Under the pieces are notes generated by a model. The model was not told the origin of the DNA, did no database searches, and worked only from the letters and a program-made list of their open reading frames with translations. Shown here one piece after another: positions 15,000-23,111 of a stretch of DNA of 64,000 nucleotides (position 1 is the stretch's first letter; every line of letters begins with the position of its first letter). Made by a program: the position numbers and the translations under genes. The DNA is from Allobogoriella deserti (lineage in GTDB: Bacteria > Actinomycetota > Actinomycetes > Actinomycetales > Actinomycetaceae), in contig NZ_JBHUEE010000001.1 in assembly GCF_042680605.1 (NCBI RefSeq), positions 558,001 to 622,000 of the forward strand, in the 5' to 3' direction.

Positions 15000-16472
15000 T
15001 CACGAGCTCTCGCCCACAGGCGCTGACCGAGCTCGGTCGCGAGTCTCCGGTTCGCCGAACCAGCGGCGGAGCCGCTCCTCGAGACCGCCCTGATCCTCAA
15101 CATCCTCGCCCACCCAGACGACGTGCCCGTCGGGCCGGAGCAGGACCGCCGGAACGTCGAGCTCCTCGCTGCCGTCCGTCAGGTGATCGACGCGGCCGGC
15201 CCACCCGTCGACGCTGAGCGTTCCCGTCCGGTCGAGCAGTAGCCCCCGCCCGGCGTGCAGGTGAGCGTACAGGTCGCCGTCGGTGAGCCGGACGTTGCGC
15301 AGCCGCCGGCCGAGAAGGGCGTGGCCGGTGCCGACGTCGTATCGGATCCCGGTTGCGGTGACCTTCTCGACCAGATGGCGCGTCACGCCCTCGAGGTCCA
15401 TGAGCTCGGAGAGCAGGCGGCGTACCGCTTGCGGACCCGGCTCGGGCCGCAGCAGTTCCGACTGGGCGCGGGTGTTGTCGAGTACGTCGGCGGCGACGGG
15501 CCGGCGCTCGCTCTCATAGGTGTCGAGCAGGCCGGGCGGCGCCCAGCCGGAGATTTCGCCAGCCAGCTTCCAGCCCAGGTTGAACGCGTCCTGCACGCCG
15601 AGGTTGAGTCCCTGGCCGCCCATCGGCGGATGGACGTGCGCCGCGTCGCCGGCGAGCAGCACCCGGCCTGCCCGATAGTGCTCCGCCAACCGGGTCGCGT
15701 CGTCGAACCGGCTCAGCCAACGCGGGGAGTGCACACCGAAGTCGGTTCCTGCGACGGCGCGGAGCCGTTCCCGGACCTCTTCCAGGGTCGGTGGCCCCGC
15801 TCCGCGCGCGGAGACACTCTCGGCCGGCACGACGACGTTGTAGGCGCCGTCACTGGACGGACCCACACCGAACCCCCGCGTCGTCCTCCGGACCTCGTCG
15901 ACGACCGCCGCGACCGCCTCGGCCGGCACGCTCACCTCCATCTCGCCCCGCAGCCACTCGTTGGTGGCGGCCTCGCCCGGGAAGTCGATGCCGGCAAGCC
16001 TGCGGACCGTACTGCGTCCACCGTCGCACCCGACGAGGTGCCGCGCGCGGATCTGCCGCCCGTCGGCGAGCTCGGCGCTCACCCCGTGCGCGTCCTGGAC
16101 CAGTCCCACGAGCTCGCAGCCGCGGCGCAGCTCGACACCGAGCTCGTCCGCTCGTTCGCGCAGCACCCGCTCCGTGACGGGTTGTGGGATGCCGAGGACG
16201 TACGGATGAGTGGTGTCCAGGTCCGGCGGGTCCTTGGCGATCCCGGCGAAGTGCGCACCGAGCGGATAGGTCTGGCCCAGGGCGAGGACCCGATCCGCCA
16301 TTCCCCGCTGCTGAAGGATCTCGATCGTCCGGGCGTGTAGGCCCAGCGCACGCACCGCCTGGGTCGGCTCGAGATCCTTCTCCAGCACCACGACGTCGAC
16401 GCCTTGGAGCCGCAGTTCGATGGCCAGCATGGTCCCGGTCGGACCCCCGCCGACGACGGTCACATCGTGCAT
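15000..16472 (-). CDS. rox: Rifamycin monooxygenase (Rox/RIFMO-type flavoprotein)
   Basis: 490 aa. Group A flavoprotein monooxygenase: FAD motif VTVVGGGPTGTM at the N-terminus, LVGCDGGRSTVR near residue 160, and AGDAAHVHPPMGGQGLNLGV near 290. The whole length follows Streptomyces Rox closely, including LDTYESERRPVAADVLDNTRAQ and the C-terminal WAGRVDHL...SEELDVPAVLLRPDGHVVW domain. Rox uses NADPH and oxygen to hydroxylate rifampicin and linearise it. Start ATG 16,472 has AGCAGGTTGAG before it. An inverted repeat resembling the rifamycin-associated element lies 47 bp upstream. Other aromatic hydroxylases are possible but less likely. Confidence 0.88.
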   Translation of the reverse strand: MHDVTVVGGGPTGTMLAIELRLQGVDVVVLEKDLEPTQAVRALGLHARTIEILQQRGMADRVLALGQTYPLGAHFAGIAKDPPDLDTTHPYVLGIPQPVTERVLRERADELGVELRRGCELVGLVQDAHGVSAELADGRQIRARHLVGCDGGRSTVRRLAGIDFPGEAATNEWLRGEMEVSVPAEAVAAVVDEVRRTTRGFGVGPSSDGAYNVVVPAESVSARGAGPPTLEEVRERLRAVAGTDFGVHSPRWLSRFDDATRLAEHYRAGRVLLAGDAAHVHPPMGGQGLNLGVQDAFNLGWKLAGEISGWAPPGLLDTYESERRPVAADVLDNTRAQSELLRPEPGPQAVRRLLSELMDLEGVTRHLVEKVTATGIRYDVGTGHALLGRRLRNVRLTDGDLYAHLHAGRGLLLDRTGTLSVDGWAGRVDHLTDGSEELDVPAVLLRPDGHVVWVGEDVEDQGGLEERLRRWFGEPETRDRARSAPVGESS

Positions 16473-16518
16473 CTCAACCTGCTCTCTGCTCGGAGGCTGA
16501 GCAGTCTCGTGCACCGAT

Positions 16519-16539
16519 GGGGCCTTGCCGCAAGACCCC
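16519..16539 (-). promoter_or_regulatory. RAE-like inverted repeat upstream of rox
   Basis: A 21-bp near-perfect palindrome, with only one mismatched pair plus the centre base. On the minus strand its core is CTTGCGGCAAGG flanked by GGGG and CCCC. This closely fits, from memory, the rifamycin-associated element found upstream of actinobacterial rifamycin-resistance genes (rph, rox, arr, helR). It ends 47 bp before the rox start, in promoter position. Confidence 0.75.
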
Positions 16540-16621
16540 GCCTGCGCTATAGCTTGGAGGTGGCAAGGGCGATGGGGCTTATCGCAGAGACCCACCGCTG
16601 GGGATCCGATTGAATGGGCGC

Positions 16622-17530
16622 ATGCCCGAGCAGCCCTCCGACCTCGTCGCCGTCGCGAACGAGCTCTACGGCCTGCCGCTCGGCGAGTTCGTCCCCACCC
16701 GCAACACGCGCGCCAAGCAGGCCCGCAAGGACGGTGACACCGATCTGGCGTGGGCGATCCAAGGTCTGGCGAAGCCCTCACTCGCGGCCTGGCTGGCCAA
16801 CATCATGGTCCGTCACATGGCCGACGAGATCGGCCAGGTGCTGGACCTGGGCGAGACCCTGCGACAGGCGCAGAACGACCTCGACGCTTCGCAACTACGG
16901 GAGCTGGGCCAGCAACGACGCCGCCTGCTGAGCGCAGTGGTCGAGAAGGGCCGCGACCTCGCCGACGATCTGGGACAGCAGATCAGTTCCGGCGTCGCGG
17001 ATCAGACGGCCGAGTCGTTGCAGGCGGCTATGGCGGACGAGCAGGCAGCGGCCGCGCTGCGCACGGGACTGCTCGTCCAACCCATGGCCAGCAGCGGCCT
17101 CGAGTCCGTCGACCTGGATGGCGTCGTGGCGGTGCCGGAAGCGGTGGGCGACCGGTCCCCGGCCCGGCCCAAGAAGGGCGGTCGGAAGAAGTCCGCCGAG
17201 AAGGACAAGGAGGCCGAGCGCCGCGCCGCCGTCGAGCGGGCCGAAGCCGCGCTCGCCGACGCCGAGCGACAGGCCCGTAGAGCCGAGCGCGAACGTGGCA
17301 AGCACGAGGAGAAAGTCGCCAAGCTCGAGGCTCGCGCGCTACAGCTTCGATCGGAGATCGATGAGCTGCGGCGCCGGCTCGTCGACCAGGAGCACGCGCT
17401 CATGTCCACCGAGGACCGTCTCGAGGCCGCCGAGGACGCCCGGGACTCGGCGGTCGCCGCGGCCGAGGAGGCCGACGACGCCGTCGCCGACGTGCGCCGT
17501 GAACTCGACCGGCTCACCAGCGGGCCATGA
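16622..17530 (+). CDS. Actinobacterial coiled-coil protein of unknown function
   Basis: 302 aa. The N-terminus (ANELYGLPLGEFVPTRNTRAKQARKDGDTDLAWAIQGLAKPSLAAWLAN) is a conserved actinobacterial domain; the C-terminal half (about residues 185 to 300) is charged coiled coil. No function is known to me. ATG 16,622 is used; a TTG at 16,610, better placed after GGGGAT, would add four residues. Its stop overlaps the GNAT gene by 4 bp, so the two may be co-expressed, divergent from rox. Confidence 0.75.
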   Translation: MPEQPSDLVAVANELYGLPLGEFVPTRNTRAKQARKDGDTDLAWAIQGLAKPSLAAWLANIMVRHMADEIGQVLDLGETLRQAQNDLDASQLRELGQQRRRLLSAVVEKGRDLADDLGQQISSGVADQTAESLQAAMADEQAAAALRTGLLVQPMASSGLESVDLDGVVAVPEAVGDRSPARPKKGGRKKSAEKDKEAERRAAVERAEAALADAERQARRAERERGKHEEKVAKLEARALQLRSEIDELRRRLVDQEHALMSTEDRLEAAEDARDSAVAAAEEADDAVADVRRELDRLTSGP

Positions 17531-18090
17531 CGACGGTCCTGCGTTCCTGGCGCGTCGACGACGCCGACGCCCTCCGTGCGGCCGTCGCGGAGAGCCCGGA
17601 TCTCGAGGCCCAGCTTCCGGATCTCCCACTGCACGACCGCGACGGGTGCGCGACAGCGATCCGTACGGTGCTCGCCGGGCAAGACGCCCCGTACCTCAAT
17701 CTTGCGATCGTCGACGATGGCCTCGCTGTCGGCAACGTCGGCATCAGTTCTATCGATCGACGTCATGAGACTGCCTGGATCTCGTACTGGATGACGTGCA
17801 GACTTCGCGGCCGCGGCACGACGGCGAAAGCCGTCGCCAGCGCCGCTGAATGGGTATACCTGGAGCTCGACCTGTTCCGGCTCGAGTTGGGACATCGCGT
17901 GAACAACCCGGCCTCATGTGCTGTCGCCATCCGCGCGGGCTTCGTGGTCGAAGGCCTCGAGCGCGCCAAGCTGCGTTACGGGAGCCAGCGATACGACGTC
18001 GAAACCCACGCGCGATTGCGTACCGATCGGGCCCCCGAGACGCCGCTCTTGCAGCTCGAGGACATCGTTCTGCCTCGTGAACAAGGATGA
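17527..18090 (+). CDS. GNAT-family N-acetyltransferase (RimJ/RimL type)
   Basis: 187 aa. The acetyl-CoA-binding region RLRGRGTTAKAVASAAEW and the following NPASCAVAIRAGFVVEG are typical of the RimJ/RimL branch, which acetylates protein N-termini or small molecules such as antibiotics. Substrate unknown. ATG 17,527 overlaps the upstream stop as ATGA. Closeness to rox hints at a resistance or detoxification context, but this is weak. Confidence 0.85.
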   Translation: MTTVLRSWRVDDADALRAAVAESPDLEAQLPDLPLHDRDGCATAIRTVLAGQDAPYLNLAIVDDGLAVGNVGISSIDRRHETAWISYWMTCRLRGRGTTAKAVASAAEWVYLELDLFRLELGHRVNNPASCAVAIRAGFVVEGLERAKLRYGSQRYDVETHARLRTDRAPETPLLQLEDIVLPREQG

Positions 18091-18132
18091 CGCCGCATCG
18101 CTGTGCAGAGCCCCTCTGTGTACAGCGGTGAC

Positions 18133-18172
18133 AGCTCGGCACAAGAGTGACGAGTCGGCACAAGAGTGACGA
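18133..18172. repeat. Two tandem 20-bp copies after the acetyltransferase gene
   Basis: CGGCACAAGAGTGACGA occurs twice with a 20-bp period between 18,133 and 18,172, in the gap between two convergent genes. It probably arose by slippage; no function is apparent. Confidence 0.6.
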
Positions 18173-18189
18173 CTCGCGAGGGGGTGGGG

Positions 18190-18729
18190 TCAGGCGGCGA
18201 GGGTGGACCGCCGGCGACGCCGCTGGCCGGGGCGGCCGGCCGGGCGGGTCGACGCATTGCCGGCGGCGGGCGTCGAACGTTCGGGGGACGGCTGAGCCGA
18301 CGCCGGGCCCTCGCCGTCGCCGAGGTCAGCCACCTGCTCTGCGGCCTCCGCCGTCGAGCCGGCGGGGGAGACCACGGACCGGCGGGTACCGCGGCGGCGG
18401 CGCACCTCCATGAGTTCGGCCGCGCGGCGGCGCGCCATCCGGCGTGCCGCGGCCATCCGGCGCTCGATGATCTGGCGCCGCAACGCGAGGATCGCGACCA
18501 CCCCGATCCCGACCCAGATGATGTTCGCGACGGTGGAGGGCCACGCACCGGAAGCGGCCGAGCTCGCGCCGACGGCCAGGGCCCCCATGACGTTGAGGCC
18601 CTGATAGCTCACCGACGAGGCACGCAACCGACCGCTGGACAGGCGCGCGTAAGCGATCAGCTGGATGGCGACGCCGATCCAGCCGATCACTGCGAGAACG
18701 GTGAGAATCTGCTGCTGCACGTCATCCAT
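18190..18729 (-). CDS. CBU_0592-family small membrane protein
   Basis: 179 aa. Three hydrophobic segments (VLAVIGWIGVAIQLIAYA, then GLNVMGALAVGASSAASG, then VANIIWVGIGVVAILAL) with the SYQGLNVMGAL signature of the CBU_0592-like family, followed by a basic, disordered tail. Function unknown. ATG 18,729 is used. It is divergent from the LysR gene with 63 bp between, so LysR may regulate it. Confidence 0.78.
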   Translation of the reverse strand: MDDVQQQILTVLAVIGWIGVAIQLIAYARLSSGRLRASSVSYQGLNVMGALAVGASSAASGAWPSTVANIIWVGIGVVAILALRRQIIERRMAAARRMARRRAAELMEVRRRRGTRRSVVSPAGSTAEAAEQVADLGDGEGPASAQPSPERSTPAAGNASTRPAGRPGQRRRRRSTLAA

Positions 18730-18792
18730 GGTGCGCCTTCGTCGCGTGAAGGGCAATCGAATCTTTGCGCATCCGGTGTAAAGTTGCTCTTC
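18730..18792. promoter_or_regulatory. Divergent promoter region of membrane protein and LysR genes
   Basis: This 63-bp gap must hold both promoters. A lower-GC stretch (AATCTTTGCGCATCCGGTGT) contains TTTGCG and TGTAAAGT-like elements facing the LysR gene. LysR proteins commonly repress their own gene and activate the divergent one from such a site. No clear T-N11-A palindrome was confirmed. Confidence 0.35.
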
Positions 18793-19698
18793 ATGGACAT
18801 CGACCCACGCCGCCTTGGTTTTCTCTTGGCCGTCAGCAGGTCCGGAGGAGTCCTCGCGGCCGCCGACATGCTCCATGTCAGCCCGTCCGCCGTGTCCCAG
18901 CAAATCGCGCGTTTGGAGGCCGAGGCGGGGGTGAAGGTCCTCGACCGGCAGCCGGCGGGCGCCACCCTCACCCCGGCGGGCAAACTCCTCTCCGAGACGG
19001 CCGAACGCATCGAGTCCGAGCTGGGGGAAACTCGCCGGGCGCTGGCAGAGTTGGAAGGCGACGTGTCCGGTGTGGTAACGGTCGGCGCGTTCCAGACCGT
19101 CATCCGGGCCGTACTCGTCCCGCTGCTCAGTGAGCTCGAGCAGGCACTGCCGGGCGTCGACCTGGTGGTGCACGAGGTCGCCGAGGAACAGGGACAGCGC
19201 GCCCTGCGCCGCGGAGAGCTCGACCTGCTCGCCACCGAGCACGACGTGGCGGAACCGGCACCCGCTCCGCCGGGCACGCGTGACGTCCCGTTCCTCGACG
19301 AACCGTGGGTGGTGGCGCTGCCGGCCACCGACCCGGAACCGTCCGGGCTGCTGGACCTCGCCGACCGGACGTGGCTCGCCCCCGAGCACAGCAACGCCAC
19401 GGCGCGGGCGCTCGACCGGCTCGCCAAGGAACTGTCGCTGGACAAGCGGGCCGCCCACACCTACCGCGACTTCGATGTCGCCCTGTCCATGGTGGCGGCC
19501 GGGCTCGGCATCGCCCTGCTGCCGGAACTGGCCATCCGGCGCCATCTGCCCGAGAACGTCCAGTGGGCAGCCCTGCCGGGCCTCGGCTACCGCCGGCTGT
19601 TCGTGCGCCATCGGGTCACCCGCACGGAGCCACGCGCCGCCACCCAGGCCGTGCTGGAGCAGATGATCCAGGTCGCCGCCGCGCTCGAACCGCTCTGA
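18793..19698 (+). CDS. LysR-family transcriptional regulator
   Basis: 301 aa. N-terminal winged HTH (RLGFLLAVSRSGGVLAAADMLHVSPSAVSQQIARLEAEAG, residues about 6 to 45) and a C-terminal periplasmic-binding-like effector domain, the normal length for the family. ATG 18,793 is used; the upstream open frame is antisense to the membrane-protein gene. It precedes a Bcr/CflA-type exporter on the same strand after 55 bp, so exporter control is plausible; the ligand is unknown. Confidence 0.9.
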   Translation: MDIDPRRLGFLLAVSRSGGVLAAADMLHVSPSAVSQQIARLEAEAGVKVLDRQPAGATLTPAGKLLSETAERIESELGETRRALAELEGDVSGVVTVGAFQTVIRAVLVPLLSELEQALPGVDLVVHEVAEEQGQRALRRGELDLLATEHDVAEPAPAPPGTRDVPFLDEPWVVALPATDPEPSGLLDLADRTWLAPEHSNATARALDRLAKELSLDKRAAHTYRDFDVALSMVAAGLGIALLPELAIRRHLPENVQWAALPGLGYRRLFVRHRVTRTEPRAATQAVLEQMIQVAAALEPL

Positions 19699-19753
19699 CA
19701 CCCCGGCCCCGCCCACCGGCCACCGGTCGTTGGTCCGGCCGTGACATGCGACG

Positions 19754-20971
19754 ATGAAGGCCGTGAGCTTTCCCGCCACGGCCCGGCCGCCCATCTCCCT
19801 GGTGCTGATCCTCGGGTCGATGGCGGCTCTGCCCGCCGTGACGACGGACCTGTACCTGCCGTCCCTGCCGGTGGTGGCCGAGGAGCTGGAGTCCTCCCAC
19901 ACCCTCGTGCAGGCCACCATCACCGGCGTCCTCGTCGGCGGCGCCGTCGGCCAGCTCCTCACCGGCCCGCTCTCCGACCGGTTCGGGCGGCGCCGACCGG
20001 TCCTCATCGGGTTCGCCGTCCACGTCCTCATGTCCGTGCTGTGCGCGCTCACGCCCGGCATCTGGCCGCTGGTGGTGCTGCGCGTCCTGCAGGGGATCGG
20101 GAACGCCACGGCCACCGTCACCGCCATGGCGGTCATCCGGGACCGCTACACCGGCGCAGGTGCCTCCGTCCTGATGTCCCGGCTCATGCTGGTCATCGGC
20201 GTCGCGCCGCTGTTCGCGCCCACCGCCGGCGGGCTGATCGCCGGCTGGTGGGGCTGGAGGTCCACCTTCATGGTTCTCGCCGTGCTCGGCGCGATCCTCA
20301 TCCTCGTGCTGTCCAAGGCGCTGCCGGAGACACTCCCGCCGGACCGCCGCCGCAGCGAAGGCCTGCGCGGTGCCGCGCGCGGGTACCGCGTCCTCCTGCG
20401 CGACCGGCACTTCATGGCCCTCGCCGTGCTGCCCGGGCTCGGCATGGGGGCGCTGATGAGCTACGTGGCCGGCTCGCCGTTCGTCTTCCAGGAGGAGTAC
20501 GGCCTCGGCGAGACCCAGTTCGCGCTCATCTTCGCCGTCAACGGCGCCGGCCTCGTCGCGGGGGCGCAGGTCAACGCCGCCCTCATGCGCCGCGTCACCC
20601 CGCTCGGGGTGATCCGCGTCATCGCCCCGACGACGGCGGTGCTCGGCGTCTGGCTGCTGCTCGTCGCCCTCGGCGGCGACCACAGCACCGGCGGGCTCGT
20701 GGCGCTGCTGGTGCCGCTGTTCCTCATGCTCACCATCAACTCGCTGCTCATGCCGAACGCCTCCGCGCTCGCGCTGTCCCAGCACGGTGAGCGGGCAGGC
20801 TCGGCGGCCGCGCTCGTCGGCGCCCTCCAGGCCGGCGTGGCCGGCACCATCTCTCCAGTGGTCGGCGCCCTGGGTGGCGACGGCATCGCGATGGCCGCGG
20901 TGATGCTCACGACCGTCGTCGTCGCGCTCGTGGTCATCGCCCTGGCCACCCCGGCCTACCGGCGCCCGTGA
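19754..20971 (+). CDS. Bcr/CflA-type MFS drug exporter
   Basis: 405 aa with about 12 membrane spans. The N-terminal half has TTDLYLPSLPVVAEELESS and motif A GPLSDRFGRRRPVL, both typical of the Bcr/CflA drug-resistance subfamily (bicyclomycin, chloramphenicol and related proton-driven export). It follows the LysR gene. Actual substrate cannot be read from sequence. Confidence 0.88.
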   Translation: MKAVSFPATARPPISLVLILGSMAALPAVTTDLYLPSLPVVAEELESSHTLVQATITGVLVGGAVGQLLTGPLSDRFGRRRPVLIGFAVHVLMSVLCALTPGIWPLVVLRVLQGIGNATATVTAMAVIRDRYTGAGASVLMSRLMLVIGVAPLFAPTAGGLIAGWWGWRSTFMVLAVLGAILILVLSKALPETLPPDRRRSEGLRGAARGYRVLLRDRHFMALAVLPGLGMGALMSYVAGSPFVFQEEYGLGETQFALIFAVNGAGLVAGAQVNAALMRRVTPLGVIRVIAPTTAVLGVWLLLVALGGDHSTGGLVALLVPLFLMLTINSLLMPNASALALSQHGERAGSAAALVGALQAGVAGTISPVVGALGGDGIAMAAVMLTTVVVALVVIALATPAYRRP

Positions 20972-20997
20972 CCCCTCCGTCCAGGCAGTGCCCGATG

Positions 20998-21165
20998 CCT
21001 CGCTTCCTCGCACTCCGCTCGTTCCTCGCTCGTGCTCGTCAGCTCGGCTGATTCCTCGCTTCCTCGCACTCCGCTCGTTCCTCGCTCGTGCTCGTCAGCT
21101 CGGCTGATGCCTCGCTTCCTCGCACTCCGCTCGTTCCTCGCTCGTGCTCGTCAGCTCGGCTGATC
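20998..21165. repeat. Three tandem 56-bp repeats upstream of prfB
   Basis: Three consecutive, almost identical 56-bp units (20,998 to 21,053; 21,054 to 21,109; 21,110 to 21,165), differing only at the last base. The unit contains CTCGCTTCCTCGCACTCCGC and ends CAGCTCGGCTGAT. It fills nearly the whole gap between the exporter and prfB and ends 17 bp before the prfB start, so copy number may alter the prfB leader. It may be a family of dispersed actinobacterial intergenic repeats. Confidence 0.92.
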
Positions 21166-21182
21166 GCGTAACCTTGCGGCCC

Positions 21183-22304
21183 GTGGCCACCGACTTCAGC
21201 AGCGAGATCGCTCAGCTCCGCACCGTCTACGAGTCCATCAGCGCCGTGGTGGACCCGGAGGCGCTGCGCGCGCGGGTGGCGGAGCTGTCCGACCAGGCCG
21301 CCGCCCCCGACCTGTGGGACGACCCCGAGGCCGCGCAGGCGGTCACCTCGCGCCTCTCGCACGCGCAGACCGATCTGGCACGCGTGGAGAAGATGGCGGA
21401 GCGCATCGACGACCTCGAGGCGCTCGTGCAGCTCGGTCAGGAGGAGCAGGGCGACGACGCCGCCGCCTTCCTCGAGGAAGCCGAGAAGGAGCTGAGGTCG
21501 TTGCGCAAGGATCTCAGCGAACTCGAGATCCGGACGTTGCTCTCCGGCGAGTACGACCAGCGTGAGGCCGTCGTGACCATCCGCGCCGGAGCTGGCGGCG
21601 TCGACGCCGCCGACTTCGCCGAGATGCTGCTGCGGATGTACCTGCGTTGGGCCGAACGGCACGGTTACCCCACCCAGGTTCTCGACACCTCCTACGCCGA
21701 GGAGGCGGGTCTGAAGTCCGCCACCTTCGAGGTCAAGGCGCCGTACGCGTTCGGCACCCTCTCCGTCGAGGGCGGTACGCACCGGCTGGTGCGGATCTCG
21801 CCGTTCGACAACCAGGGCCGGCGGCAGACCTCCTTCGCCGCCGTCGAGGTCGTCCCGCTCATCGAGCAGACGGACCACATCGACATCCCCGAGAACGAGA
21901 TCAAGGTCGACGTCTTCCGGTCCTCGGGGCCCGGCGGCCAGTCGGTCAACACCACCGACTCGGCGGTGCGCATGACCCACATCCCCACCGGCATCGTCGT
22001 CTCGATGCAGAACGAGAAGTCCCAGATCCAGAACCGTGCCGCCGCGCTGCGCGTGCTGCAGTCCCGCCTGCTGCTGCTGCGCCGCCAGGAGGAGCAGGCC
22101 GCCCAGAAGGAGATGGCCGGGGACGTCAAGGCGAGCTGGGGTGACCAGATGCGCTCCTACGTTCTGCAGCCGTACCAGATGGTCAAGGACCTGCGCACCG
22201 AGCATGAGTCCGGGAACCCCTCCGCGGTCTTCGACGGCGAGATCGACGACTTCATCGACGCCGGCATCCGCTGGCGCAAGCAGCAGGAGCTCGAAGCCGC
22301 CTGA
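21183..22304 (+). CDS. prfB: Peptide chain release factor 2
   Basis: 373 aa. Stop-codon recognition tripeptide SPF in RISPFDNQGRRQTSF and the catalytic GGQ in SSGPGGQSVNTTDSAVR identify RF2, which releases peptides at UGA and UAA. The frame is continuous from the GTG at 21,183, so the programmed +1 frameshift known in many bacterial prfB genes is absent. It heads the conserved prfB-ftsE-ftsX cluster. The 56-bp repeats lie directly upstream. Confidence 0.96.
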   Translation: MATDFSSEIAQLRTVYESISAVVDPEALRARVAELSDQAAAPDLWDDPEAAQAVTSRLSHAQTDLARVEKMAERIDDLEALVQLGQEEQGDDAAAFLEEAEKELRSLRKDLSELEIRTLLSGEYDQREAVVTIRAGAGGVDAADFAEMLLRMYLRWAERHGYPTQVLDTSYAEEAGLKSATFEVKAPYAFGTLSVEGGTHRLVRISPFDNQGRRQTSFAAVEVVPLIEQTDHIDIPENEIKVDVFRSSGPGGQSVNTTDSAVRMTHIPTGIVVSMQNEKSQIQNRAAALRVLQSRLLLLRRQEEQAAQKEMAGDVKASWGDQMRSYVLQPYQMVKDLRTEHESGNPSAVFDGEIDDFIDAGIRWRKQQELEAA

Positions 22305-22315
22305 CGCGTCCTGCG

Positions 22316-22339
22316 GCGTGTCTGCGGCTGATGACACGC
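22316..22339 (+). terminator. Hairpin after prfB
   Basis: GCGTGTC (22,316 to 22,322) pairs with GACACGC (22,333 to 22,339) across a 10-nt loop, 11 bp after the prfB stop. There is no U-tract, so it may be a weak or Rho-aided terminator or an RNA processing site before ftsE. Confidence 0.4.
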
Positions 22340-22409
22340 TGCACATGCCTAGTCTGCGCCCAGGCCAGCAGTTGTACCTCCCCACTGTCGAGACTGGCCC
22401 GAGCTAGCC

Positions 22410-23099
22410 GTGATCAGATTCGAGAACGTCTCCAAGGTCTACGCCCGAGGCGCGCGCCCCGCTCTCGACCAGGTCAGCCTGGAGGTCGAGCGCGGTGAGT
22501 TCGTGTTCCTCGTGGGGGCGTCCGGATCCGGGAAGTCGACCTTCATCCGCCTCGTGCTGCGCGAGGAGCGTCCGACTTCCGGCCGGATCCACGCGCTCGG
22601 CAAGGACCTCGGCCAGGTCTCCCGGTGGAAGGTGCCCAAGCTGCGCCGGCAGATCGGCACCGTCTTCCAGGACTTCCGGCTGCTGAACAACAAGACCGTA
22701 TTCGAGAACGTCGCCATCGCCCTCCAGGTGATCGGCAAACCCCGCCACCACATCCTCACCACCGTCCCCGAGATGATCGAGATGGTCGGTCTCGAGGGCA
22801 AGGAGAAGCGGCTGCCGCACGAGCTCTCCGGGGGTGAGCAGCAGCGCGTGGCCATCGCCCGTGCCATGGTCAACCGCCCGGCGGTGCTGCTGGCCGATGA
22901 GCCGACCGGCAACCTCGACCCGACGACGTCGATCGGCATCATGCGGTTGCTCGACCGCATCAACCGGACCGGCACCACGATCGTCATGGCCACCCACGAC
23001 GACGAGATCGTCGACCAGATGCGCAAGCGCGTCGTCGAACTCGACGACGGCGTGATGGTCCGGGACCAGTCCCGCGGCGTCTACGGCGCGGCGCGTTAG
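22410..23099 (+). CDS. ftsE: Cell division ATP-binding protein FtsE
   Basis: 229 aa. Walker A GASGSGKST near residue 35, signature LSGGEQQRVAIARA near 140, Walker B VLLADEPTGNLDP and the His in MATHDDEIV. FtsE with FtsX forms an ABC-type complex that transmits ATP hydrolysis to cell-wall hydrolases at the septum. GTG start at 22,410; ftsX follows after 12 bp. Confidence 0.95.
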   Translation: MIRFENVSKVYARGARPALDQVSLEVERGEFVFLVGASGSGKSTFIRLVLREERPTSGRIHALGKDLGQVSRWKVPKLRRQIGTVFQDFRLLNNKTVFENVAIALQVIGKPRHHILTTVPEMIEMVGLEGKEKRLPHELSGGEQQRVAIARAMVNRPAVLLADEPTGNLDPTTSIGIMRLLDRINRTGTTIVMATHDDEIVDQMRKRVVELDDGVMVRDQSRGVYGAAR

Positions 23100-23111
23100 G
23101 AGACAGACGCG

